Under the pieces are notes generated by a model, which saw only the letters and a list, made by a program, of their open reading frames with translations, did no database searches and had not been told where the DNA came from. Both the position numbers and the translations under genes were made by a program. From Paenarthrobacter sp. DKR-5 (lineage in GTDB: Bacteria > Actinomycetota > Actinomycetes > Actinomycetales > Micrococcaceae): a stretch of 64,000 nucleotides of DNA. Each line of letters starts with the position of its first letter. Position 1 is the stretch's first letter. This document shows, in pieces, positions 39,224 to 47,505 of the stretch. The stretch spans positions 372,001 to 436,000 of the forward strand of contig NZ_JAHBOI010000004.1 in assembly GCF_018531425.1 (NCBI RefSeq). The letters run 5' to 3'.

Positions 39224-39283
39224 CTCCCAGATTCGGCTGGGAGAGTGGCAGGGACCGCCCGGGAGATCCCGGCGGTCCCTGCC
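39224..39283 (+). terminator. Terminator region after the cupredoxin gene
   Basis: Two stems in a row: CTCCCAG-ATTCGG-CTGGGAG (39224-39243), then a 13-bp perfect stem GGCAGGGACCGCC/GGCGGTCCCTGCC (39247-39259 and 39271-39283) around an 11-base loop. They start 17 bases past the stop. No T-run follows. Confidence 0.7.
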
Positions 39284-39351
39284 GCGGCCCGCACCGCGCG
39301 GCCCCGGACCACCCCGACGACCCCACCACGACCCAAAGGATGATGCCCTTC

Positions 39352-40299
39352 ATGGCCTCCACCCCGTTTGAGGAAACCACGCTAGAGCCGGCCCGCGCAG
39401 CCACCCTGCCGGACCGGCCCTACACCCTGACTGCGAAGCTCGCCGCTGAGGCGTTCGGAGCTTTCGTGCTGGTGTTCGGCGGCCTGGGCATCGCGCTGTT
39501 CGCGGGCGGGGGAAACACCACCAGCATTCCGGTGGGCCTGGGACTGGGCCTGGCCATGATGGTGGCGGTCATCGCCGTGGGCCGGGTTTCCGGCGGACAT
39601 TTCAACCCGGCTATCACGCTGGGCTCGGCCATCGCGGGCCGCACCAAGTGGAAGCTGGTGCTGCCCTACATCGTGGTCCAGGTCGTCGGTGCCGCACTCG
39701 CCGCGGTCGTGCTCTTCCTTGTGCTCAAGAGCTACCCGCAGATCAGCAGCGTGGACAAGGTCTTCAGCAGCCTCGCCAACGGTTTCGATGACCACTCGCC
39801 GTCGAAGTTCCCGCTCTCCGGTGCGCTGCTGGTGGAGGTCGTGACCACCGCCGTCTTCGTCGGCGTGCTTCTTGCCTCCACGTCGGCCCGTGCCAACAAG
39901 GCGCTGGCCCCGGTGGGTGTGGGTCTGACGTTCGCGGTGCTGGTCCAGGTGGCCCTGCCGATCACGAACGCATCGCTGAACCCTGCGCGCTCGACGGCTG
40001 TCGTTTTCTTCGCGGAGGGTTTCGCGGCGCAGCAGCTGTGGCTGTTCTGGGTCGCTCCGCTGCTCGGCGGCGCCATCGCCGGCCTCGTGGCACGGTTCTT
40101 CACCGCCGAACCGGTCTCCGACGCCCGCTACGCAACGGCAGAAGCGGCTGAGGAGCCGGCTGCGGCCGAGGACGTCCCGGCAGCTGCGGACGTCCCGGCG
40201 GCCGCGGCCGGAAGCGGAGCGGCAGCGCCGGAGCAGCAGGAACCGGCGGCGCGCGATGACCGCGAGGCACGTGATTTCTTCGACAATCCGAAGGCCTAG
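39352..40299 (+). CDS. Aquaporin (MIP family)
   Basis: 315 residues. Six membrane helices with the two half-helix motifs GGHFNPAIT (near residue 85) and NASLNPARS (near 210) that form the pore. AqpZ-like features suggest water rather than glycerol, but selectivity cannot be proved. The last 60 residues are an Ala/Glu/Pro-rich hydrophilic tail. ATG 39352 is chosen because AAAGGA lies 11 bases upstream; ATGs at 39340 and 39343 overlap that site. Confidence 0.88.
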   Translation: MASTPFEETTLEPARAATLPDRPYTLTAKLAAEAFGAFVLVFGGLGIALFAGGGNTTSIPVGLGLGLAMMVAVIAVGRVSGGHFNPAITLGSAIAGRTKWKLVLPYIVVQVVGAALAAVVLFLVLKSYPQISSVDKVFSSLANGFDDHSPSKFPLSGALLVEVVTTAVFVGVLLASTSARANKALAPVGVGLTFAVLVQVALPITNASLNPARSTAVVFFAEGFAAQQLWLFWVAPLLGGAIAGLVARFFTAEPVSDARYATAEAAEEPAAAEDVPAAADVPAAAAGSGAAAPEQQEPAARDDREARDFFDNPKA

Positions 40300-40345
40300 G
40301 CACGTCGCGGAAGGAATTGTCGGAGGCAGCCGATAGCGTAAAAAC

Positions 40346-41506
40346 ATGAGGCTGCTGCACACATCGGACTGGCACTTGGGGCGCTCCTTCCACGGAGTCG
40401 GCCTGCTGGAGGCCCAGCGCCGGTTCATCGAAGCCATGGTGCACACGGTGCGGACCGAGCAGGTCGATGTCGTGCTGATCGCCGGGGACGTCTACGACCG
40501 CGCGCTGCCCGGCGTCGACGTCGTGAACCTGCTCGACGAAGCCCTGGTCGGGATCACTGCCGCCGGTGCGCAGGTGGTCCTGACCAGCGGCAACCACGAT
40601 TCGGCGGTCCGGCTCGGCTTCGCCGGCAAGCTGCTCGCGCGCGGCGGCGTGCACCTGCGCACCCGGGTCGCGGACCTGGACCTGCCGGTGCTGCTGCCGG
40701 TCGGGGACGGGCAGCTCGCCATCTACGGCCTGCCGTATCTCGAGCCGCGTCTGGTGGCGGATGAACTCGGCGTGGAAACGCCGGGGCACTCCGCCGTGAC
40801 GGAGGCCGCGCTGGACCGCGTCCGCCTCGACCTGGAGGACCGCCGGCGGGCGGGGACCGTGCACGCCGTCGTGATGGCCCATACCTTCGCCAGCGGGGGA
40901 GCGGGCTCCGACAGTGAACGGGACCTGAGCATCGGAGGTCTCGGCGCAGTGCCGCTGTCCCTGTTCGAGGACTTCGACTACACCGCGCTCGGGCACTTGC
41001 ACGGCCGGCAGCAGCTCAGCGGGACAGTGCGTTACTCGGGATCGCCGCTGCCCTACTCCTTCTCCGAGGCCCGGCAGCACAAGGGCGGCTGGATCCTGGA
41101 CTTCGGCCCGGCGGGACTCGTGTCGGTTTCGGCCGTGGACTGGCCCGCCGAACGGCGGCTGGCCGTGCTCCGCGGCCGGCTCGCGGAACTTCTCGAGGAC
41201 CCGGCGCATGCCTGGGCCGAGGAGGCGTACTGCCAGGTCACGCTCACCGACCCGCAACGGCCTGCGCAGGCGATGGACAAGGTCCGGGAAAGGTTCCCCG
41301 ACACAGTGGTGCTCGCCTTCGACCCGGAAGGCCGGAGCGAGGAGCAGCGGCTCTCGTACAGCGACCGGCTTGCCGCCGCAAAGAACGACCTTGAGGTGTG
41401 CTGCGGGTTCTTCGACCACGTCCGCGGCCGTGCCGTGGATTCCGAGGAGAAAGCCGCCCTCACGGCGGCCCTGGATGCGGCACGTGCCGCGGAGGTGCAG
41501 CGATGA
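40346..41506 (+). CDS. sbcD: Exonuclease SbcCD subunit D
   Basis: 386 residues, the metallophosphoesterase subunit (Mre11 homologue). Motifs: HTSDWHLGR near residue 5, IAGDVYDRALPG near 46, TSGNHDSAVR near 80 and GHLHGRQQLSG near 215. With SbcC it cleaves hairpins and trims double-strand ends. TAGCGT (40334-40339) is 6 bases before the ATG, the leaderless layout. It is coupled to sbcC by ATGA. Confidence 0.95.
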   Translation: MRLLHTSDWHLGRSFHGVGLLEAQRRFIEAMVHTVRTEQVDVVLIAGDVYDRALPGVDVVNLLDEALVGITAAGAQVVLTSGNHDSAVRLGFAGKLLARGGVHLRTRVADLDLPVLLPVGDGQLAIYGLPYLEPRLVADELGVETPGHSAVTEAALDRVRLDLEDRRRAGTVHAVVMAHTFASGGAGSDSERDLSIGGLGAVPLSLFEDFDYTALGHLHGRQQLSGTVRYSGSPLPYSFSEARQHKGGWILDFGPAGLVSVSAVDWPAERRLAVLRGRLAELLEDPAHAWAEEAYCQVTLTDPQRPAQAMDKVRERFPDTVVLAFDPEGRSEEQRLSYSDRLAAAKNDLEVCCGFFDHVRGRAVDSEEKAALTAALDAARAAEVQR

Positions 41507-44500
41507 GGATCCACCGGCTTGAGGTGCAGGCCTTCGGGCCCTTCGCGGGACGCGAGACAGTCGATTTCGACGAGTTGAGCGAGCAGGGCCTGTTCCTGCT
41601 CAACGGGCCCACCGGCGCAGGCAAGACGAGCGTCCTGGACGCCATCTGTTACGCCCTGTACGGCTCCGTTCCGGGTTTCCGCCAGGAGGGCCGGCGGCTG
41701 CGCAGCGACCACGCCGATCCAGCCACCGCGCCCGAAGTGGTGTGCGAATTCAGCACCAGGGGCCGCCGGCTTCGGGTGACGCGCAACCCTGCGTGGGAGC
41801 GGCCCAAGAAGCGCGGGGACGGCACGACGACGAGCCAGGCCAAGGTGCTGCTGCAGGAACGGGTGGACGGCGCCTGGCTGCCGAAGTCCGAGCGCAATGA
41901 CGAGGCCGGCGCCGAGATCGAGGCTTTGCTGGGCATGAACCGGGAGCAGTTCACCAAGGTCGTGCTGCTCCCGCAGGGGGATTTCGCCGCCTTCCTGCGC
42001 GCCAAGGCGGACGAACGGCAGAAACTGCTGCAGCAGCTCTTCGGCAGCGAACGCTACGAACGACTGCAGGAGCAGCTCGCCGCCGACGCCGCCGCCGCGC
42101 GCAGCCGTATGGGCGAGGCGCAGCGCCGGCTTGAGGCCGTCCTGGCGCTGGCCGAGCACGAGGCGGCGTCCGTGCCGGCGGAGGGCGCTGCCGGCGAGCC
42201 GGCCCGCGGGCTGGAAGAGCCGGCTGGTCCCGCAGAGTCCGGAGGCGCTGCCGCCGCAGCCGGAGACCCGGTGGCGTCCCGCGAGCGGCTCGATGCCTTG
42301 CTGGCACGTGTCCGCGAAGAAGCAGCAGAGGCGGCCGGAGCCGTCGAGGCTTTGCGCTCGCACGCGGCGTCCTGCCGCGCCGAGGCCGACGACCTCGCGG
42401 CCCTGGCCGCCCGGCACGGCAAACTGGCCCGCGCCGAGTCCCTGCGTGCCGCTGTCGCCGCGGCCGCCGCAGACCAGGCACGTCGGCAGCAGCGGCTGGA
42501 GCGGCACCGGGCGGCCGAAGTCCTTGCCGGCCGCATCGACGTCGTCGACGCCGCCGCGGAGGACCTCTCCGGCGCCCGCGCGGCGCTGGCCGATGCCGAA
42601 GAGCGGGTGCGCGCCGAGCAGGCGTGCCCGGCCGCGGAAGCTCCCGCGGAGGAGCTCGAACGCGGGCGCGAGGCCTTCGCCGGGGAAGCAGCGGTCCTCG
42701 AGTCCATGGTTCCGGACGAACAGACCTACCTTCGTCTGTGCGGCGAGGCTGACAGGCTGGGCGCCTCCGCGGCGGAGGCGGCGGCCGCAGGCGAACGGCA
42801 CGCGGAGGAGCTCCAAGCACTCGGGGCCGCCATCGCCGGGCTGGAAGAAACCCGAAACCTGCTGGCCGAGCTGGTCCGGGACCTGACGCCGCGGCGTGCC
42901 CGGGCGGCGGCGGCCCAGGACGTGCTCGGGCTGGTCACCAGCTACCGTGAAGCCGTCCGCACCCGCCTGCAGCGCGAGGAAGAGCACCGCCAGGCCCGCG
43001 AGGCCGCGCTCACGGCGAAGGACACGTGGCTGGAGCTGTTGCGCGGCAGGCTCGAACAGGCCGCCGGGGAGCTCGCTGGCCGGCTTCGCGACGGCGAGCC
43101 CTGTGCTGTCTGCGGCGCAACCGAGCACCCCGCGCCCTCGCTGTCCAAGGCTGACGGGCACGCAGCCGTGGAAGCGGAGGACGCGGCCCGGGACGCCTAC
43201 GACCAGGCGGAGGCTCAGTCGCGGGCCGCGGACGAACGCCGCGGAGCTGCTGAGCGGGAAGAAGCGGTCCTTGGGGCCCGCGGCGGCTCCGCGGACCCGG
43301 CGGCCGCGGCAGCGGAGGCCGCCGCCGCCCTGCGTCTCGTGGAGGAGGCCGAGGAAGCCGAACAGGAGCTGGCGCGCGCCGAGGCCGAGCTGGCGCGGCT
43401 TCGCACGACGTCGGAGCAGGTCAGGGCAGCGGAGGCGCAGTCCCGGCACCAGGCGGTCGAGGACGCCGCCCGGGCGGCGTCCTCCTCCGCCGCCGCGGCC
43501 GAACTGGAGGAGAAGCTCGTGGCGGCACGGGACGGCTTCTCCAGTCTGGCGGAACGGGCCGGCGAGCTCCGCCGGCTGGCCTCCGTGCTGGACGGCTGTC
43601 TGCGCGCCAGGGACCGGGTCCGGCGGGCCGGCGAGGCGGCCCGGAAGGCCGAAGCCGCGCTGTCAGCCGCCCTCCCGGCCTCCGACTTCGGCACCGCCGG
43701 CGAGGCCCGCGCCGCACTGCTCGCGCCGGCCGAATCGGCCGCGCTGCAGCGGGCCTGCGAAGCCTTCGAGACCGAGAGCACCCGTGCGGCGGTGGCGTTC
43801 GAGGACGCCGACGTGAGCACGGCCGCGGCGGAAGCCCTCGCCGGTGTCGCCGTTCCGGACCAGGTCCGGCTGCACGCGGCGGAGCAACGGGTCGCGGAAG
43901 CGGAAGGGCGCCTCGAGCAGGCCGCGCTGCGCGGCGGCCTGCTTGACTCGGCAGCACGGCGGCTCGCCGAGCTGCGGGCCGACTTCGAGACCGCGGCGGC
44001 CGAGGCCGAGCCGCTGATCCGCCGGGCATCCCTGCTGGCCGGACTCGCGGACACGGCCCGGGGCAGCCGGGATAACCTTCGGAACATGTCGCTGAGCACC
44101 TACGTTCTCGCAGCCCGGCTCGAGGAAGTGGCCGCCGCAGCGTCCCTGCGGCTGGCTGCGATGAGTGACGGCCGCTACACCCTGACCCACGACGATTCCA
44201 AGCGCGGCAACGCGAAGTCCGGGCTCGGGCTGCACGTCATTGACGAGTGGACGGGCCAGGAGCGGGACACCGCGACGCTCTCCGGCGGCGAGTCCTTCAT
44301 GGCATCACTGGCGCTGGCGCTCGGGCTGGCCGACGTCGTGCAGCAGGAGGCCGGCGGGGTCGACATCGAGACACTCTTCGTGGACGAAGGCTTCGGCAGC
44401 CTCGATGAGGAGGCACTCGAACAGGTGATGGACGCGCTGGAGGGCCTGCGCGACGGCGGCCGCGTGGTCGGCCTGGTCAGCCATGTGGCCGAAATGAAGC

Positions 44501-44586
44501 TGAGGATCAGTTCCCAGCTGCGCATCGTCAAGGGCCGGCACGGGTCCAACGTGGAGTTCTCCCGGGCCAGCCTCACCTCCGTGTAG
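41503..44586 (+). CDS. sbcC: Exonuclease SbcCD subunit C
   Basis: 1027 residues, the SMC-like ATPase (Rad50 homologue). Walker A NGPTGAGKTSVLD spans residues 34-46. Two long coiled-coil stretches (about 190-520 and 560-880, Ala/Glu/Arg-rich) flank the zinc hook CAVC at 534-537. The C-terminal head has the ABC signature TLSGGESFMASLALALGL and Walker B ETLFVDEGFGSLDEEAL. A start at ATG 41503, inside the sbcD stop, gives the right N-terminus; the open frame upstream is not used. Confidence 0.95.
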   Translation: MRIHRLEVQAFGPFAGRETVDFDELSEQGLFLLNGPTGAGKTSVLDAICYALYGSVPGFRQEGRRLRSDHADPATAPEVVCEFSTRGRRLRVTRNPAWERPKKRGDGTTTSQAKVLLQERVDGAWLPKSERNDEAGAEIEALLGMNREQFTKVVLLPQGDFAAFLRAKADERQKLLQQLFGSERYERLQEQLAADAAAARSRMGEAQRRLEAVLALAEHEAASVPAEGAAGEPARGLEEPAGPAESGGAAAAAGDPVASRERLDALLARVREEAAEAAGAVEALRSHAASCRAEADDLAALAARHGKLARAESLRAAVAAAAADQARRQQRLERHRAAEVLAGRIDVVDAAAEDLSGARAALADAEERVRAEQACPAAEAPAEELERGREAFAGEAAVLESMVPDEQTYLRLCGEADRLGASAAEAAAAGERHAEELQALGAAIAGLEETRNLLAELVRDLTPRRARAAAAQDVLGLVTSYREAVRTRLQREEEHRQAREAALTAKDTWLELLRGRLEQAAGELAGRLRDGEPCAVCGATEHPAPSLSKADGHAAVEAEDAARDAYDQAEAQSRAADERRGAAEREEAVLGARGGSADPAAAAAEAAAALRLVEEAEEAEQELARAEAELARLRTTSEQVRAAEAQSRHQAVEDAARAASSSAAAAELEEKLVAARDGFSSLAERAGELRRLASVLDGCLRARDRVRRAGEAARKAEAALSAALPASDFGTAGEARAALLAPAESAALQRACEAFETESTRAAVAFEDADVSTAAAEALAGVAVPDQVRLHAAEQRVAEAEGRLEQAALRGGLLDSAARRLAELRADFETAAAEAEPLIRRASLLAGLADTARGSRDNLRNMSLSTYVLAARLEEVAAAASLRLAAMSDGRYTLTHDDSKRGNAKSGLGLHVIDEWTGQERDTATLSGGESFMASLALALGLADVVQQEAGGVDIETLFVDEGFGSLDEEALEQVMDALEGLRDGGRVVGLVSHVAEMKLRISSQLRIVKGRHGSNVEFSRASLTSV

Positions 44587-44629
44587 GCGCCCGCTCGGGT
44601 CCTCTACACTGAGGGGGTATCCGGGTTGC

Positions 44630-44655
44630 GCGCATCGGGAGGAGGGACGATGCGC
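44630..44655 (+). promoter_or_regulatory. Stem-loop holding a ribosome site before the MFS gene
   Basis: GCGCATCG (44630-44637) and CGATGCGC (44648-44655) form a perfect 8-bp stem. The 10-base loop is GGAGGAGGGA, a strong Shine-Dalgarno sequence, and the leader ORF start ATG 44650 lies in the right arm. Folding would hide that start. TACACT (44605-44610) might be the -10 of this transcript. Pairing is exact; the switching role is inferred. Confidence 0.6.
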
Positions 44656-44679
44656 ACGATTCAGCGACCGGAAAAATGA
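44650..44679 (+). CDS. Nine-codon leader ORF (MRTIQRPEK) before the MFS gene
   Basis: ATG 44650 follows the window's best ribosome site (GGAGGAGGG) by a few bases and reads MRTIQRPEK then TGA at 44677-44679. The stop overlaps the MFS start ATG 44676 (ATGA), so ribosomes ending the leader can restart on the MFS gene. Short upstream ORFs before efflux genes can sense ribosome-blocking drugs. The arrangement is visible; the function is inferred and would need ribosome profiling. Confidence 0.6.
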   Translation: MRTIQRPEK

Positions 44680-46034
44680 CACCCTCCGCATTCCCCGCCG
44701 ACCCCTCGGCACGCCCGATCCCTACGCACCCGACACCTCCGACACCCGCGCCGTCGACGCCGGTGCATTCGACGCCGGCCGCTCCCTTCCGGACGACTCG
44801 CCGCTACGCCGTGCTCCCGCAGCTCGCCGGCAAGGCCTTCCTGCCGGTGGGTTTCCTGGCCCGGCTCCCGTTGGCCATGCTCACCGTCGGCGCCCTCACG
44901 CTCGCCACCGCCACGAGCGGATCCTACGCCTTCGGCGGTCTGGCGGCGGGGGGAGTGGGCCTGGGCTCGGCCGCGGGAGCCCCGCTCTTCGGTCTGCTGG
45001 CGGACAAGGCCGGCCAGCGGCGCGCACTGCTGGCGGCCGCCGCCGCGAACTCCGCCGCCGTCGGCCTGCTGCTGACGGCAGCCCTGCAGCAGGACAGGGG
45101 TGCCGCCGGCAGAGCGCTTGTACTCGGCCTGGCCGTGCTCGCCGGCGCTACGTCACCTCAGGTCGGGTCGCTGGCGAGGGTCCGCTGGATGGCGCTCACG
45201 CACGACCGGACGACCGGCGCCCCCGACGCCCGCCAGCTCGAAGCCGCGCTCTCCTACGAGAGCACCGCCGATGAACTGACCTTTGTCCTCGGGCCGGCAC
45301 TGGTCGGACTGCTGGCGAGCGTGGCCGCGCCCTGGCTTCCGCTGGCGCTCGCCGCCCTGCTGACAGCCACCTTGGTCACCGCCTTCGCCCTGCACCCGAC
45401 GCACGCCGCAGTGCCTCCGGCCCGCAGCTCCGCCGCACCTGCGGCTGTCCGGGCCGTCAGCCGGGCAGTGGCGGTCCCTGTGCTCGCCATGGTGTGCATG
45501 GGCACCTTTTTCGGCTCTGTGCAGACAGGGCTCATCGCTTTCGCCGGCAGCCTTGGCGTCGCGGACCTGGCCGGCCTGTTCTACGCCGTGATGGGGGTCA
45601 GTTCGGCAGTGGCGGCGCTCTCCGTGGCCTACTGGCCGGAGCGCTTCAGTGTGCGCAGGCGTTGGCTGGCGGCGGCCGCCCTGATGAGTGCCGGAGGCTT
45701 CGCCCTGTCCCTGCCCTCGGCACTCTGGCCGATGCTGGTGCTGCTCTTCGCCGCAGGCATCCCGGTGGGGCCCATGATGGTCACGGTCTTCCGGATCGGC
45801 GGCGCAGTGGCGCCGGAGGGGAAGCTGGGCACGGTGATGACGGCCCTGGCCAGCGGGATCGTGGCCGGGACGGCAATCGGCTCTGCTGCGGCCGGCGCCG
45901 CGGCTCAGTCAGCCGGGTACCATCAGTCCTTCCTGGTGGCCGCCGCGGCAGCAGCGGGGCTGCTGCTGCTCGGCGCCGCGGCGGGGCGCCAGCGCGCACG
46001 GGGTGCTGGAGGTCGCCCGGTGAACCGGCGCTAG
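44676..46034 (+). CDS. MFS transporter, probable efflux
   Basis: 452 residues. A Pro/Thr-rich N-terminus of about 40 residues precedes about 12 membrane helices. ADKAGQRRALL after helix 2 is the MFS loop motif. It has no direct ribosome site of its own; the strong site serves the 9-codon leader whose stop overlaps this ATG. The substrate is unknown, though the layout fits inducible efflux. The stop overlaps the convergent IclR gene by 4 bases. Confidence 0.78.
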   Translation: MTPSAFPADPSARPIPTHPTPPTPAPSTPVHSTPAAPFRTTRRYAVLPQLAGKAFLPVGFLARLPLAMLTVGALTLATATSGSYAFGGLAAGGVGLGSAAGAPLFGLLADKAGQRRALLAAAAANSAAVGLLLTAALQQDRGAAGRALVLGLAVLAGATSPQVGSLARVRWMALTHDRTTGAPDARQLEAALSYESTADELTFVLGPALVGLLASVAAPWLPLALAALLTATLVTAFALHPTHAAVPPARSSAAPAAVRAVSRAVAVPVLAMVCMGTFFGSVQTGLIAFAGSLGVADLAGLFYAVMGVSSAVAALSVAYWPERFSVRRRWLAAAALMSAGGFALSLPSALWPMLVLLFAAGIPVGPMMVTVFRIGGAVAPEGKLGTVMTALASGIVAGTAIGSAAAGAAAQSAGYHQSFLVAAAAAAGLLLLGAAAGRQRARGAGGRPVNRR

Positions 46035-46765
46035 AGCAACTGTGCTTCGATCCGGCGCGCGGCCGCCTGAAGCCGGGCTCCGATGGCGGCGACCTCCCGG
46101 TCGGACCGGATGTAGACCACGGCAAGGGCGGCCGGCAGCTGGCCGGGCACGACGATCGGCGCCGCCACGGCTGACGTACCGGCGATGACTTCGTCGTGGC
46201 TGACGGCGTAACCCAACTCCCGGGCGGTGCGCGACTCCGCCCGGTAGGGCTGCCCGGGCGCCTGGACCTGCCACTGCTCCTCGGTCATGGCCGACTGGAT
46301 GGCGATGCCGGGGGCGCCGGCGCTGAACGAGTGCCGGGTCCCCGGCCGCTGCACCAGCGTGGCGGCCCGGTGGCGAGGCTCCACGGTCACCAACGTGACA
46401 CAGTCGTGCTGGTCCCAGACGGCCACGAAGGCGGTCATTGAGAGTTCGTTGGCGATCTCGGTCAGTTCCGGCAGCGCGGCCGCCTGCAGGTCCCGCGAAA
46501 CCCCTCGCGCGAGCGCGGCCAGCCCGGGGCCGGCCTGTACCCGGCCGGCGTCGTCGCGCATCAGGAGGGAGTGGTCCTCCAGCGTGCGCAGGATGCGGTA
46601 GGCAATCGACCGGTGCACCCCCAGGGCCGCCGACAGTTCGGCGATCGTCATCGGCGCGGGCGACTCCGCGAGGATCTCCAGGGCGCGGATGCCGCGGGAG
46701 AGGGTCTGCGAATGGGCGGCGCCGGCCTGTTCGGGCCGTGCCGCTGCCGCCGTCGTGTCGCTCAT
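46031..46765 (-). CDS. IclR family transcriptional regulator
   Basis: 244 residues. The N-terminal winged helix-turn-helix (TIAELSAALGVHRSIAYRIL, residues 40-59) is followed by the IclR effector domain (TLVTVEPRHRAA onward, GYAVSHDEVIAGTSAVAAP near 192). It is divergent from a flavin reductase/monooxygenase pair and so probably controls phenol-type catabolism, with an aromatic effector. TATGAT (46772-46777, minus) lies 6 bases before the ATG, a leaderless layout. Confidence 0.88.
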   Translation of the reverse strand: MSDTTAAAARPEQAGAAHSQTLSRGIRALEILAESPAPMTIAELSAALGVHRSIAYRILRTLEDHSLLMRDDAGRVQAGPGLAALARGVSRDLQAAALPELTEIANELSMTAFVAVWDQHDCVTLVTVEPRHRAATLVQRPGTRHSFSAGAPGIAIQSAMTEEQWQVQAPGQPYRAESRTARELGYAVSHDEVIAGTSAVAAPIVVPGQLPAALAVVYIRSDREVAAIGARLQAAARRIEAQLL

Positions 46766-46919
46766 GGCTTCATCATAGGCACCCGCCGCCTCGCCGCCGG
46801 ACGGTCCCGTGCCCCTATTGTGCCCCGGCTCACACCGGGATATCGTTCTCTATTGGCACACACCATTCCATTATCGAACATCGTCGGTGCCGATCAGGGA
46901 GCACAGCGAGGTGTCACTC
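46766..46919. promoter_or_regulatory. IclR-flavin reductase divergent control region
   Basis: 154 bases with a clearly AT-richer middle (46845-46890), as expected for promoters and an IclR operator. The IclR -10 TATGAT is at 46772-46777. I tested several short inverted repeats in the AT-rich part and found none strong enough to call the operator. Confidence 0.45.
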
Positions 46920-47450
46920 ATGAATCTGCCCAGCCCGGCGCAGCACCAGCAGGGCCGGCGTGCCCTTCCGCCGCGCGCCCAGCATTTCCGCGGCAGCCTC
47001 GGCCGGTTCGCCACCGGCGTGGCGATCGTGACCTTCGACGGCGTCAGCAAGCGCCACGGCATCACGGTGAATTCCTTCACCTCCGTCTCGATGGAGCCGC
47101 CGCTGGTCCTGGTGAGCATCGCCCGCACCACGAAGGCCCATGACGAACTGGCCGGCCGGCCCTTCACCGTGAACATCCTCGGGGCCGAACAGCAGGGCCT
47201 CGCCCTGCATTTCGCCGGCAAGCCCGGGCGCGAACCCCAGTGGGTCGAGGGCGACGTCGCCCCCCGCCTGGCGGGCGTGCTGGCCTTCTTCGAGTGCACC
47301 CCGTGGGCCGCCTATGACGGCGGGGACCACACGCTCTACCTCGGAGAGGTGGTGGCTTTCGACTACCGCAACGGTGACGCGCTGGCCTTTGCGAACAGCC
47401 GGTTCACCACGATCCCCGAAAGCCAGCTTGGCGTCGAGGACCTCCTCTAA
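46920..47450 (+). CDS. Flavin reductase, small component of a two-component monooxygenase
   Basis: 176 residues from ATG 46920, with GAGGTG upstream. FRGSLGRFATGVAIVTF near residue 22, GITVNSFTSVSMEPPLVLVS near 48 and HTLYLGEVVAF near 137 match HpaC-type reductases, which supply reduced FAD to a partner oxygenase. The partner gene follows at 47506. An upstream open extension is not conserved in type and is rejected. Confidence 0.88.
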   Translation: MNLPSPAQHQQGRRALPPRAQHFRGSLGRFATGVAIVTFDGVSKRHGITVNSFTSVSMEPPLVLVSIARTTKAHDELAGRPFTVNILGAEQQGLALHFAGKPGREPQWVEGDVAPRLAGVLAFFECTPWAAYDGGDHTLYLGEVVAFDYRNGDALAFANSRFTTIPESQLGVEDLL

Positions 47451-47505
47451 AGCGCCTCCATCAACCATTCCGTCCCGCAACCACCACCAGAAACTGGAGC
47501 AGTCC

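Noticed and set aside
41053-43449. 798-codon open frame opposite sbcD/sbcC
   Set aside because: It is explained by codon bias in the Ala/Glu/Arg-rich coiled coil of SbcC. It shows no recognisable domain.
46845-46910. IclR operator in the AT-rich gap
   Set aside because: Several partial inverted repeats (such as CGTTC...GAACA) were tested, but none pairs well enough to be told from chance.
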